Shown here: positions 53,232-60,815 of the stretch, one piece after another
How the letters are laid out: every line of letters begins with the position of its first letter
Position numbering within the stretch: the first letter of the stretch is position 1
DNA from: Pseudomonas sp. R5(2019)
GTDB taxonomy: Bacteria > Pseudomonadota > Gammaproteobacteria > Pseudomonadales > Pseudomonadaceae
Assembly (NCBI RefSeq): GCF_009905435.1
Contig: NZ_JAAAMT010000007.1
Span: 100,443-164,442 of the forward strand
Direction: 5' to 3'
Length of the DNA: 64,000 nucleotides
Made by a program: the position numbers and the translations under genes
The notes under the pieces: generated by a model
The model's input: the letters and a program-made list of their open reading frames with translations, nothing else
Databases searched by the model: none
What the model was told of the DNA's origin: nothing

Positions 53232-53920
53232 GCAGACTGCTATTGAGAAACGCCGACGGCGCTGACCCCGGCGGCAGTTGGAGTCGAGATCCTGAGGGTA
53301 TTCAGGCCGCCGAGGGTGCCGATAGAAGCCAAACCGCAAGGATAGGCCTGCGCTTGTTTCTGGTCGTGGTGAGCTCGTTATTCTTTCTCTTCCTGTTCGC
53401 CTTTATCGCCCGCTCACAAATGGCCGACTGGCTACCCCTGACAGAGCCCCTGGCGCCGTTAGCCAATCCATGGCAGCTATGGCTGAATTCGGCTTTTCTG
53501 GTATTCAGTTGCATCGCACTGCAGTGGTCGCGTATGGCCGCCCGGCAGGCTCGCCTGGGCGCAATGGTCATTGGTTTTGCATGGGGGGGCGTCTTTGCAA
53601 TTGCCTTTCTGGCGGGGCAACTCTGGGTCTGGCAGCAGTTTGTCGCCTGGGGCTACTTTGTCGCCAGCAATCCGGCCAACAGTTTCTTCTACCTGTTGAC
53701 CGGCCTGCATGGGCTCCACCTGCTGGGCGGGCTGATAGCCTGGGGCAGAACCGTCGCTAAATTCCTGCATCGCGTGCCGTTGCCGCAACTCAGTGCCAGC
53801 GTAGAGCTCTGTGCCATCTATTGGCATTACTTACTGGGTCTTTGGTTCGTGCTGTTCGCTCTGCTGACCAGCACGCCACAAACCTATGAAGCCATCGCCA
53901 GATTCTGCGGCCTGAGGTGA
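53228..53920 (+). CDS. Cytochrome c oxidase subunit III, first copy
   Basis: A 230-residue seven-helix-like membrane protein of the subunit III family. FYLLTGLHGLHLLGGLIAWG is the conserved helix with HGLH. The N-terminal 35 residues are polar and variable. Its start overlaps the ctaD stop. It is one of two subunit III-type proteins in the operon. Confidence 0.88.
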   Translation: MSRLLLRNADGADPGGSWSRDPEGIQAAEGADRSQTARIGLRLFLVVVSSLFFLFLFAFIARSQMADWLPLTEPLAPLANPWQLWLNSAFLVFSCIALQWSRMAARQARLGAMVIGFAWGGVFAIAFLAGQLWVWQQFVAWGYFVASNPANSFFYLLTGLHGLHLLGGLIAWGRTVAKFLHRVPLPQLSASVELCAIYWHYLLGLWFVLFALLTSTPQTYEAIARFCGLR

Positions 53921-53926
53921 AAAGCC

Positions 53927-54640
53927 ATGGCATCGCACCCACCAGCCCCAGGCGAGTCCAGTTCATCCAATCCACCGAGCTCGCCGCCTGCACCAGGATG
54001 GCGGGGCATCGCCAGCGACTGGGCCTCGGATAGAGACGCTTTCAAGCAGGTCCCCTGGGGCAAGGCGATGATGTGGATATTCCTGCTCAGCGATACTTTT
54101 GTATTCACCTGTTTTTTAATCGGCTACATGTCGGTACGCATGACCATCACCGCCCCTTGGCCGAACCCCAGTGAAGTGTTCGCATTGACGATCGGCGGTA
54201 GAGAAATCCCACTTATTCTGATCGCCATCATGACCTTTGTGCTGATCAGTAGCAGCGGCACCATGGCCATGGCCGTTAATTATGCCTATCGCCGTGATCG
54301 CGCGAAAACCGCTGCCCTGATGCTGGCGACCGCAGTCTTGGGTGCGACCTTCGTCAGCATGCAGGCATTTGAATGGAGCAAGCTCATCGCAGAAGGGGTG
54401 CGTCCCTGGGGGAACCCCATGGGGGCGGCGCAATTTGGTGCCAGCTTTTTCATGATTACCGGTTTCCACGGACTGCATGTGTCAATCGGCGTCATCTACC
54501 TCAGCATTGTGGCGCTGAAAGTACTGCGGGGAGACTATGAGCGCTCCGGAAACTATCAGAACGTCGAGATAGCCGGGCTTTACTGGCACTTCGTGGATTT
54601 GGTGTGGGTGTTTATTTTTGCTTTCTTCTATTTATGGTAG
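53927..54640 (+). CDS. Cytochrome c oxidase subunit III, second copy
   Basis: A 237-residue subunit III-family protein. A proline- and serine-rich N-terminal tail (about 30 residues) is followed by helices with MQAFEWSKLI and FFMITGFHGLHVSIGVIYL and ending YWHFVDLVWVFIFAFFYLW. It begins six bases after the first subunit III. The second copy keeps the conserved Glu in AFEWS that the first lacks, so it may be the functional counterpart of CoxC. Confidence 0.88.
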   Translation: MASHPPAPGESSSSNPPSSPPAPGWRGIASDWASDRDAFKQVPWGKAMMWIFLLSDTFVFTCFLIGYMSVRMTITAPWPNPSEVFALTIGGREIPLILIAIMTFVLISSSGTMAMAVNYAYRRDRAKTAALMLATAVLGATFVSMQAFEWSKLIAEGVRPWGNPMGAAQFGASFFMITGFHGLHVSIGVIYLSIVALKVLRGDYERSGNYQNVEIAGLYWHFVDLVWVFIFAFFYLW

Positions 54641-54674
54641 GTCTATCGTCAACAGGTTCTGAAGAGGAGCACTG

Positions 54675-54995
54675 ATGATGGCGCATGTTCAGGGTCAACA
54701 ACATCCAATCAGTTTGTACCTTAAAATTTGGGGGCTGTTATTCGTCCTCAGCACGCTGTCGTATCTTGTCGACTATTTTCACTTCCAAGGCTACCTTAGG
54801 TGGTCCCTGATTATCACGTTCATGTTGTTGAAGGCAGGTTTAATTGTCTCCATCTTCATGCATATGGCCTGGGAACGGTTGGCCATGGTCTACGCCATAT
54901 TGGTGCCACCTTTGTGTTTACTGGTGCTTGTGGGGCTGATGGCCACCGAGGCGGACTATGTTTTCCTCAGCCGGGTCATTTTCTTCGGCCAATAA
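54675..54995 (+). CDS. Cytochrome c oxidase subunit IV
   Basis: A 106-residue protein with three hydrophobic helices, typical of prokaryotic subunit IV (GLLFVLSTLSYLVDYF, LLKAGLIVSIFMHMAWE, and the last helix). GAGGAG precedes the ATG. It is the last gene of the oxidase operon. Confidence 0.85.
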   Translation: MMAHVQGQQHPISLYLKIWGLLFVLSTLSYLVDYFHFQGYLRWSLIITFMLLKAGLIVSIFMHMAWERLAMVYAILVPPLCLLVLVGLMATEADYVFLSRVIFFGQ

Positions 54996-55048
54996 AAAAA
55001 CTTCCGGATGGCCTTGAGCCTCCAGGGGCTAACCCCCAATAGATGGCT

Positions 55049-55603
55049 TTATATCGTTCGCTTGAACTGATGCCATCTGTGCAGCCAGGCGACTGTCCAG
55101 TGGGGGGCTGCCGTTCCCATGCCGGCGATCTTCAGCTTTGGATGATGTTCGATTACCCGGTCCAACACCGATTCCTGATCCGGCTCAACATCCACGAAGA
55201 AGATATGTTTGCCTTCTTCTACCATCTTTTTAAAATTGCGGAAGTGAGCGTTCGGTAGCTGGATACCCAAAAAACCACCTTCCCAGATGCAGAAGCCAAA
55301 TATAATAATGGCAAGGAAGATAAAAGGCACCCAACCTGCGGCGGATTCGGTCCAACCCATCCAATAGGCGCCGCCAAGGACCAGCGCCGCGAGTGGCAAA
55401 CCGACCACCGCACCAATCTCGCCAGAGTGAACAACATCTTGTTTCATTAACGAGTTAACCTCGTGGAGGTGATGTTCTTCAACATCAGCAACTTGTTCAC
55501 TGAGCACATGAATTTGTTCGGTGTTGATGCCGTTGGCTTCCAATTCATTTTCAACGGCTTCAAGGTCGTCGAGATTATCACTGATGTAATAGTGTCGATT
55601 CAT
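55049..55603 (-). CDS. Membrane protein of unknown function downstream of the oxidase
   Basis: A 184-residue protein. An N-terminal soluble part (residues 1-60, with YYISDNLDDLEAVENELEANGI) resembles a ferredoxin-like alpha/beta unit. Two membrane helices follow (about 68-84 and 92-110), then a C-terminal soluble part. GGGAGG precedes the ATG at 55603. It is convergent with the oxidase operon. Similar proteins are annotated only in general terms. I do not assign a function. Confidence 0.7.
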   Translation of the reverse strand: MNRHYYISDNLDDLEAVENELEANGINTEQIHVLSEQVADVEEHHLHEVNSLMKQDVVHSGEIGAVVGLPLAALVLGGAYWMGWTESAAGWVPFIFLAIIIFGFCIWEGGFLGIQLPNAHFRNFKKMVEEGKHIFFVDVEPDQESVLDRVIEHHPKLKIAGMGTAAPHWTVAWLHRWHQFKRTI

Positions 55604-55864
55604 GCCACACCTCCCATCTCGTGTTTGCTGTAGACCTCCTCTGTCCTGCAGCCGTTGACTGAGATTTGCAGTCGGTATATGTACCCGTGTGGAACGTTGC
55701 ACACTTCATGCAATCACAAAGAAGTATAGCACTCGATAAGCATGCAGGGCGGGCAGCGTCAAGATCCTGAAAAACAGCATCAGGGCCTGTCGCACCCCGA
55801 CGATTTCTGCATCGCAGCGCCACCAGCAGGTTCGCCCAACGAGGTCGGAAACAGGTCATTCGTT

Positions 55865-56845
55865 TCAGGATTTTCTCCAGACGAAAAAAAGGCCATCAGG
55901 CCATTCGTTCTTTATCGCGTCTAGAGAGGAGAAGTCGTTGCTCGAAAAGCTGTCGTTCTTGCGTTCGGTTTTGTCCCACACTGGCACATGCGGCTCGATG
56001 TTTTTTTTCTCCACCATCCAGGCCAGCATCGGCGCAGTACCGTAAGCGGTGTTGCCGATGAGGCGTTCCGGCTTGATCTCGAACTGCGCTTCGACGCGGT
56101 CAATCATTGTCTTGGTGCTCTCGACTTCGGCGGTGCGATGAGCCGGTGTGGGTTCCACATCCATGATCACGCCGTGCTAATTCGTGGAGTAAGCGTAGAA
56201 CGCTGGGCCACCTGGAGCTGCGGTCCAGCGGGCCTGAGGATCAGTCAGCGATAGGCGCTTCGGTAGCGTTTCGGCCAGAGCCTCTTCATCGAGTGCCGCA
56301 AGGTATTCACGCACGGCGCGGGTGCTCAGGGACGGATCGCTCCAATTGACCTGTTCATCACCCGGTACACCGCGCTGGCGACTCGCATCCGCTTTGATGA
56401 TGCTGGCGTCCACGGCAAATCCTTCGCCCTTGACCCAACCCGCATCCATGCAACGGCGCAGCACTTCATTGAACAACCAGCGAAACAGATCACTGTCCCG
56501 AAAACGGCCGTGTCGATTTTTGGAGAAGGTCGAGTGGTTGGGGACTTCATCTTCCAGTCCCAATCGGCAGAACCAGCGATAGGCCAGGTTCAGATGAGCC
56601 TCTTCGCACAAACGCCGCTCGGAGCGGATGCCATAGCAGTAACCGACGACCAGCATGCGGATCATCAGCTCAGGATCGATCGAAGGCCGCCCAATCGGGC
56701 TATAGAAATCGGCGAGGTAATGGCGCAGGTCGGTCAGATCGAGACACCGATCAATGCTGCGCAGAAGGTGATTGGCTGGGATGTGATCTTCAAGGTTGAA
56801 CGAGTAAAACAGTCGCTCCTGCCCACCCGATAACTGTCCCATCAT
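55865..56845 (-). pseudogene. IS1182-type transposase, broken
   Basis: The N-terminal two thirds read from about MMGQLSGGQERLF to FYAYSTN, then an in-frame TAG at 56177-56179, then HGVIMDVEPTPAHRTAEVESTK in the same frame. Family members usually have about five extra residues here (YLVDVE-like), so a 15-nt in-frame deletion may have produced the stop. After FSSNDF (near 55930) the homology ends and the last 20 codons are unrelated, so the C terminus with the final catalytic Glu is missing. It is not expected to be active. Confidence 0.85.
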
Positions 56846-56925
56846 GCTGCGTGCTTCCCTGCTGGCCAATGCAGAGATTTTGCCGGAGGCCAGACAGGGG
56901 AGCTACTTTTCAACAGAATCGGCCA
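55930..56925 (-). mobile_element. Remnant of an IS1182-family insertion sequence
   Basis: The 5' side contains the transposase start and, near 56900-56925, GGGGAGCTACTTTTCAAC, which is similar to the ends of this family as I know them. The 3' side is cut near 55930 and no matching inverted repeat is seen. The sequence from 55604 to 55930 has no recognised gene. The remnant separates the oxidase region from the nickel/cobalt island. Confidence 0.6.
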
Positions 56926-56950
56926 AAAGCAGCCTTTCACTGCAAATGCC

Positions 56951-58087
56951 TTATGCGTTCAAACCGATCCAGCCATGGAAGCCCACATAAAGACCAACAC
57001 TGATGATCATCACGCTGGATAGGTACGGTGCACGACGAGCCACGCTGCCCAGCCACGGCCAGCGGTTGGAAGCCTGTTTAGCACCAATGGCCGCAGCAGC
57101 TCCCACCGCCACCAAGGTGATCGCCAAGCCAATGCTGAAGCACAGGACGAGCATGCCTCCCAATGCCACCTCTTTCACCTGAAGGCACAACAGCAGCACG
57201 GTGATGGCAGCAGGACATGGAATCAGACCACCAGTCAGACCGAACATGACGATCTGCCCCGTGGTGACCTCGCGGTTGGTGAAGCGTTTACGGATATCGT
57301 TGGCATGCGCACGTTCGTGCGCATCCTGATAGCCGTCAATCGACAGCTCCAGACCTTCCAGCTCGGAATGCGCATGCCCGTGATCATGCTCCTGGTAGTC
57401 CAGGTCATAATCATGGGAGTGGCCCGCATGCCCGAGACTCAAGCGAGCACTGAACTCATGAGGTTCCGGGATATCGACTGCCGACTCCAAGAAGCCTTCG
57501 CGCTCGACAAAAGAGAACGATTGCGTGCTGCCATCTGGACGAGTAGTCATCAGGCGAACATCTGAGGCAGCCCAAGCGTGTCCGGTCAATATCTTCAAGC
57601 GCCAATGCGGCGGCATGCCTTCTTCGAAGATCGACAGTTCGACACGGCCATGGCCGGTATCGATTCGGTGGGTTTCATCATGATGGCCATGGCCATGCTC
57701 GCCGTGGTGGTGGTCATCACCTTGCTCGAACTTGAACATCTGCTCGCCGCGCCAGGTACTCCACAGCATCCAAAGCGCAATTACGATGATCAGTGCAGAG
57801 GACGCAAGCTGGAAGTACGGCTCAGTGGTTTGAGCGTCCAGACCTTTGCCCAGGTACATGCCGCCGATGGCGACCAACCACACCACAGCTGTGTGCGACA
57901 GCGTCGCGGCCAAGCCCAACAAAACGGCCTGTTTGACCGAGCCACGGATGGCCACGATGAAGGCCGCCATCATGGTTTTTGAATGGCCCGGTTCCAGGCC
58001 ATGCAAGGCACCGAGCAAAATAGCGCTCGGGAAATACAGCCAGGCGTGAGCCCCGCCTTGTTGCAGCAGTTCAGCGAAGTTGGGCAT
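56951..58087 (-). CDS. rcnA: Nickel/cobalt efflux protein RcnA
   Basis: A 378-residue membrane exporter. Helices 1-3 carry LLGALHGLEPGHSKTMMAAF, with the family's metal-binding HGLEPGH. A long histidine-rich loop (about residues 130-270) contains HHHGEHGHGHH, and the conserved TGGLIPCPAAITVLLLC follows. It exports Ni2+ and Co2+. The ATG at 58087 (MPNFAELL) is chosen; upstream codons overlap rcnR. It lies seven bases after rcnR in the same transcript, so the metal releases the repressor and turns on export. Confidence 0.92.
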   Translation of the reverse strand: MPNFAELLQQGGAHAWLYFPSAILLGALHGLEPGHSKTMMAAFIVAIRGSVKQAVLLGLAATLSHTAVVWLVAIGGMYLGKGLDAQTTEPYFQLASSALIIVIALWMLWSTWRGEQMFKFEQGDDHHHGEHGHGHHDETHRIDTGHGRVELSIFEEGMPPHWRLKILTGHAWAASDVRLMTTRPDGSTQSFSFVEREGFLESAVDIPEPHEFSARLSLGHAGHSHDYDLDYQEHDHGHAHSELEGLELSIDGYQDAHERAHANDIRKRFTNREVTTGQIVMFGLTGGLIPCPAAITVLLLCLQVKEVALGGMLVLCFSIGLAITLVAVGAAAAIGAKQASNRWPWLGSVARRAPYLSSVMIISVGLYVGFHGWIGLNA

Positions 58088-58094
58088 GTCAGAC

Positions 58095-58406
58095 CTAGAG
58101 GTACTTGGTGATTTGCTTGAAGGCTTCCAGTGGTGCGCGCTCGCCATTGTTCAACGCCGAGACGGTGTCCTCCAGGCAATGATCGATGTGATCCTGAATG
58201 AGCGTGCGCTTGGCTTGGCATACCGCTTTTTCGACCGCATGCAACTGTTGGGCAATGTGCACGCACTCACGACCCTCTTCGATCATGGTGATGATGCCGC
58301 GTAAATGGCCGTCCGCCCGCTTGAGACGTTTAATGATCGCCTCATGACTTTGGTGGGTATGAGGATGGCTGTGTTCGTGTTCGTGTTCGTGTTCGTGCTC
58401 ACTCAT
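58095..58406 (-). CDS. rcnR: CsoR/RcnR-family metal-sensing repressor
   Basis: A 103-residue regulator. The family fold KRLKRADGHLRGIITMIEEGRECVHIAQQLHAVEKAV contains conserved Cys and His. The N terminus is MSEHEHEHEHEHSHPHTHQSH, coded in part by a five-unit hexanucleotide repeat (58371-58400). An ATG at 58406 gives this start; codons upstream belong to a longer frame. It probably represses its own operon and the divergent genes from the C/G-tract site at 58446. Confidence 0.9.
   Translation of the reverse strand: MSEHEHEHEHEHSHPHTHQSHEAIIKRLKRADGHLRGIITMIEEGRECVHIAQQLHAVEKAVCQAKRTLIQDHIDHCLEDTVSALNNGERAPLEAFKQITKYL
58371..58400. repeat. Hexanucleotide repeat in the rcnR N terminus
   Basis: GTGTTC occurs four times in tandem and then GTGCTC, coding (EH)5 on the minus strand. 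It is an in-frame microsatellite. Changes in copy number would alter the length of the metal-binding tail without a frameshift. Confidence 0.85.
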
Positions 58407-58445
58407 GACTTGAGCCTCAGGCCTCAATGAATTACGCTGGCATCC

Positions 58446-58464
58446 TATCCCCCCCTGGGGGATA
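58446..58464. promoter_or_regulatory. RcnR/CsoR-type operator between the divergent transcripts
   Basis: TATCCCCC-N3-GGGGGATA is an eight-bp perfect dyad with C and G tracts flanked by AT ends, as in operators of this repressor family. It lies 40 bp upstream of rcnR and 49 bp upstream of the divergent 58513 gene, so both directions may share it. Confidence 0.75.
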
Positions 58465-58512
58465 TGGTCAAACGCAGCAAAGCCCTACAAAACGAGTCGA
58501 AACCCGAACGCT

Positions 58513-58872
58513 ATGTTCAGCAGAACACTGACAACGACGGTGGTAATCGCGCTTGCTCTCGCCATGTTTGTGGCCTGGGCCGGGCATACCTATACGTTGT
58601 CAGTGACGTCGAAACATCCAGCCTGGGAGATTGCGCAAGACGCCCATCACTCCCATGAACAGCAAGCCGAGATGTCGTGTGCGAGCTGCTCGGATCACTA
58701 TCACTCCCCGTTGACCCCTGACCATCAGCACGAAACGCCACAACTCACCTCCGCGTTGAGTCTGGCCGCGCAGCCGAAGCTCTCTATGCGGGTCGATGCG
58801 CCACGCTATTCCGTTCCCCGTCCGCCGATTTTCTTGATCGAGCGGCCACCCCGTCCTTCGTTCGCATCCTGA
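58513..58872 (+). CDS. Histidine-rich exported or anchored peptide of the metal island
   Basis: A 119-residue protein. The N-terminal hydrophobic segment (VVIALALAMFVAWAGH) is a signal or anchor. Metal-binding-type residues follow (DAHHSHEQQAEMSCASCSDHYHSP), then a Pro/Arg-rich C terminus (RPPIFLIERPPRPS). It is the first gene divergent from rcnR and faces the shared operator. It could bind Ni/Co in the periplasm. I know no family name for it. Confidence 0.65.
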   Translation: MFSRTLTTTVVIALALAMFVAWAGHTYTLSVTSKHPAWEIAQDAHHSHEQQAEMSCASCSDHYHSPLTPDHQHETPQLTSALSLAAQPKLSMRVDAPRYSVPRPPIFLIERPPRPSFAS

Positions 58873-58919
58873 CCATGGCCGCACTGCGGCCTTTGATCCC
58901 TGCAACGTAGGATTGATCT

Positions 58920-59657
58920 ATGCATTCGCACTCGATGAGCGGCGTTGACGCATTTACTGCGCCTTCGCGTCGCCTGCTACTGCTGCTGTTTTTATTTGTC
59001 GCGTCACTTTTCCTCGCAATGCCCGAGGCGATGGCTCATGCCGTCGCTGAAGGTGACAAGGGATTCATCCAGGAAAGCTCCGGCGTCATGTTGCTGCCCT
59101 TCATCTACATGGGCGCCAAGCACATGATGACAGGCTACGACCACCTGCTGTTTCTGTTCGGGGTGATCTTCTTCCTCTACCGCCTGAAAGATGTAGGGCT
59201 CTACGTCACGCTTTTCGCCGTAGGCCACTCGGTCACGCTGCTGCTGGGCGTGCTGACTGAGATCAGCATCAGCTCGTACATCATCGACGCCATCATTGGT
59301 TTCTCGGTGGTGTACAAGGCGCTGGATAACCTGGGCGCATTCCAACGCTGGTTCGGCTTCCAACCCAACACCAAGGTGGCCACGCTGATCTTCGGCCTGC
59401 TCCATGGTTTCGGTTTGGCCACCAAGATTCAGGAGTACGAGATCTCGCCTGATGGCCTGATTCCGAACCTGATCGCCTTCAACGTTGGTGTCGAGATCGG
59501 CCAATTGCTGGCCCTCAGCGCGATTCTCATTCTGATGGGGTATTGGCGTCGCACCGGCAGCTTCTGGCGCCACGCCTATACCGCCAACGTCGCCATGATG
59601 AGTGCCGGTTTCCTCCTAATGGGTTACCAGATCACCGGCCTGTTTGTCTCTGCCTAA
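58920..59657 (+). CDS. HupE/UreJ-family metal transporter
   Basis: A 245-residue protein with a signal peptide-like N terminus and about six helices. The conserved GAKHMMTGYDHLLFLFGV and FGLLHGFGLA segments, with HGFG and DHLLF, are characteristic. HupE/UreJ proteins transport nickel or cobalt for hydrogenase and urease. Here no urease or hydrogenase is present, so it may import Ni/Co for another use or act opposite to RcnA. GTAGGATT precedes the ATG. Confidence 0.85.
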   Translation: MHSHSMSGVDAFTAPSRRLLLLLFLFVASLFLAMPEAMAHAVAEGDKGFIQESSGVMLLPFIYMGAKHMMTGYDHLLFLFGVIFFLYRLKDVGLYVTLFAVGHSVTLLLGVLTEISISSYIIDAIIGFSVVYKALDNLGAFQRWFGFQPNTKVATLIFGLLHGFGLATKIQEYEISPDGLIPNLIAFNVGVEIGQLLALSAILILMGYWRRTGSFWRHAYTANVAMMSAGFLLMGYQITGLFVSA

Positions 59658-59669
59658 GGAATCCTGACC

Positions 59670-60299
59670 ATGTTCAATACTCCGCTTCCAACCGTTAATG
59701 AATTGCCTAGCACTCGCAAGCTGGTGCGTTCGACTGTCATTGCACTGCTGACTGCGGTCGGCCTGCTGGTGACAGTGGTCATGCCTTCGGAATATGCCGT
59801 TGATCCTACGGGCGTGGGCCGCGCACTGGGTCTGACCCAGATGGGCGAATTGAAGATCATCCTTGCCCAAGAGGCGTTGGCGGATGCCGCGCCACCGCAA
59901 CCGGCAGCTCCAGCTCCAGCTCCGCAGGTTGCGCAAGTTCAGCCTATTGCGAATCCGGTGGCGACACCTGCCCCTGCTTTGAAGACGGATCAAATGACTG
60001 TCACGCTCAAGCCAGGTGAAGGGACAGAAATCAAACTGGAAGTGCTGAAAAACAAGACTATCAGCTATGAATGGACAGTTGCTGGTGGTCCTGTGAACTA
60101 CGACACCCATGGCGAACCCTACAACGGTGAAAAGGGTTACTTCCACAGTTACAACAAGGGCAAGCAGGTCAAACGTGATAAAGGTGAATTCACCGCCATT
60201 TTTGACGGCACCCACGGCTGGTTCTGGCGTAATCGCGGCAATAACGACGTGACTATTTCATTGAAGACGAGCGGTGATTACCTGAACGTCAAACAGTAA
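59670..60299 (+). CDS. Transmembrane anchor protein of the metal island
   Basis: A 209-residue protein with one N-terminal membrane helix (about residues 20-40), a proline-alanine linker (75-105: PPQPAAPAPAPQ), and a C-terminal globular domain (110-209) with ISYEWTVAGGPVNYDTHGEP and GWFWRNRGNNDVTISLKTSG. Such proteins follow HupE-type genes in other genomes and are named only transmembrane anchor protein. It begins 12 bases after hupE, so the two are probably cotranscribed. Confidence 0.8.
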   Translation: MFNTPLPTVNELPSTRKLVRSTVIALLTAVGLLVTVVMPSEYAVDPTGVGRALGLTQMGELKIILAQEALADAAPPQPAAPAPAPQVAQVQPIANPVATPAPALKTDQMTVTLKPGEGTEIKLEVLKNKTISYEWTVAGGPVNYDTHGEPYNGEKGYFHSYNKGKQVKRDKGEFTAIFDGTHGWFWRNRGNNDVTISLKTSGDYLNVKQ

Positions 60300-60392
60300 T
60301 CCGAAGTAGCGATGGCTTTCCTACTGCCGAAAACGCGGCACTCAGCCTGAACACAGACCATTTATTTCATCCATTTTTGGAAGAGTCTTCCC

Positions 60393-60521
60393 ATGAAAAC
60401 CCCAACCACTCTGATTCGTTCGATGCTCCTGATCTGCTTCCTAGGCCTGATGACGGCATGCGGCGGCGGTGAGAAAGGCGCAACCTCCGAGAGCGCTGAG
60501 CACGGCCATTCACACGAGTAA
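60393..60521 (+). CDS. 42-residue lipoprotein with histidine end
   Basis: A short gene (from ATG 60393) encoding a lipoprotein signal (MKTPTTLIRSMLL...GLMTAC, Cys23 lipidated) and a tiny mature part, CGGGEKGATSESAEHGHSHE. It has a ribosome-binding-like GGAAGAGTC upstream, and a strong terminator follows within ten bases, as expected for the last gene of the island. The HGHSH end could bind Ni, Co or Zn at the membrane surface. Confidence 0.7.
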   Translation: MKTPTTLIRSMLLICFLGLMTACGGGEKGATSESAEHGHSHE

Positions 60522-60529
60522 CACCCGAA

Positions 60530-60555
60530 AACAAGGCCGCATTTGCGGCCTTGTT
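60530..60555 (+). terminator. Rho-independent terminator of the metal operon
   Basis: AACAAGGCCGCA / TGCGGCCTTGTT, a 12-bp perfect stem with a TT loop, follows the 42-residue gene by eight bases and is flanked by A and T runs. It ends the 58513-60521 operon. Confidence 0.85.
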
Positions 60556-60641
60556 TGCTTATGCATGAAAATGAATGCCTGCTTTGGGTCGAGGCTGTGT
60601 AAAAACACTTTTGTGCAGATTCAGCATGCGGACTCCGCGAC

Positions 60642-60745
60642 CATCCGGCCACCTATTCCATGAACATCCGGCCACTGATTCCACGATGATCCGGCCACCC
60701 ATTCCACGCGCATCCGGCCACTGATTCCACAGCCATCCGGCCACC
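60642..60745 (+). repeat. Multiple terminal repeats at the left end of the IS21 element
   Basis: Five copies of ATCCGGCCAC, spaced 22-24 bp, each followed by a variable ATTCCA segment. Four inverted counterparts (GGCCGGAT) lie at the right end, 63151-63240. They are probably binding sites for the IstA transposase. Confidence 0.85.
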
Positions 60746-60815
60746 CTTCAGGCAGGCAGCCACGCAGGATTAATTCACTACCATCGACCTCTTTTTTCGA
60801 AGCAGAGAGGTCGTC

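Noticed and set aside
55742..55924. 60-codon frame next to the IS remnant
   Set aside because: No recognisable protein and no ribosome-binding site; it may be part of the old insertion end.
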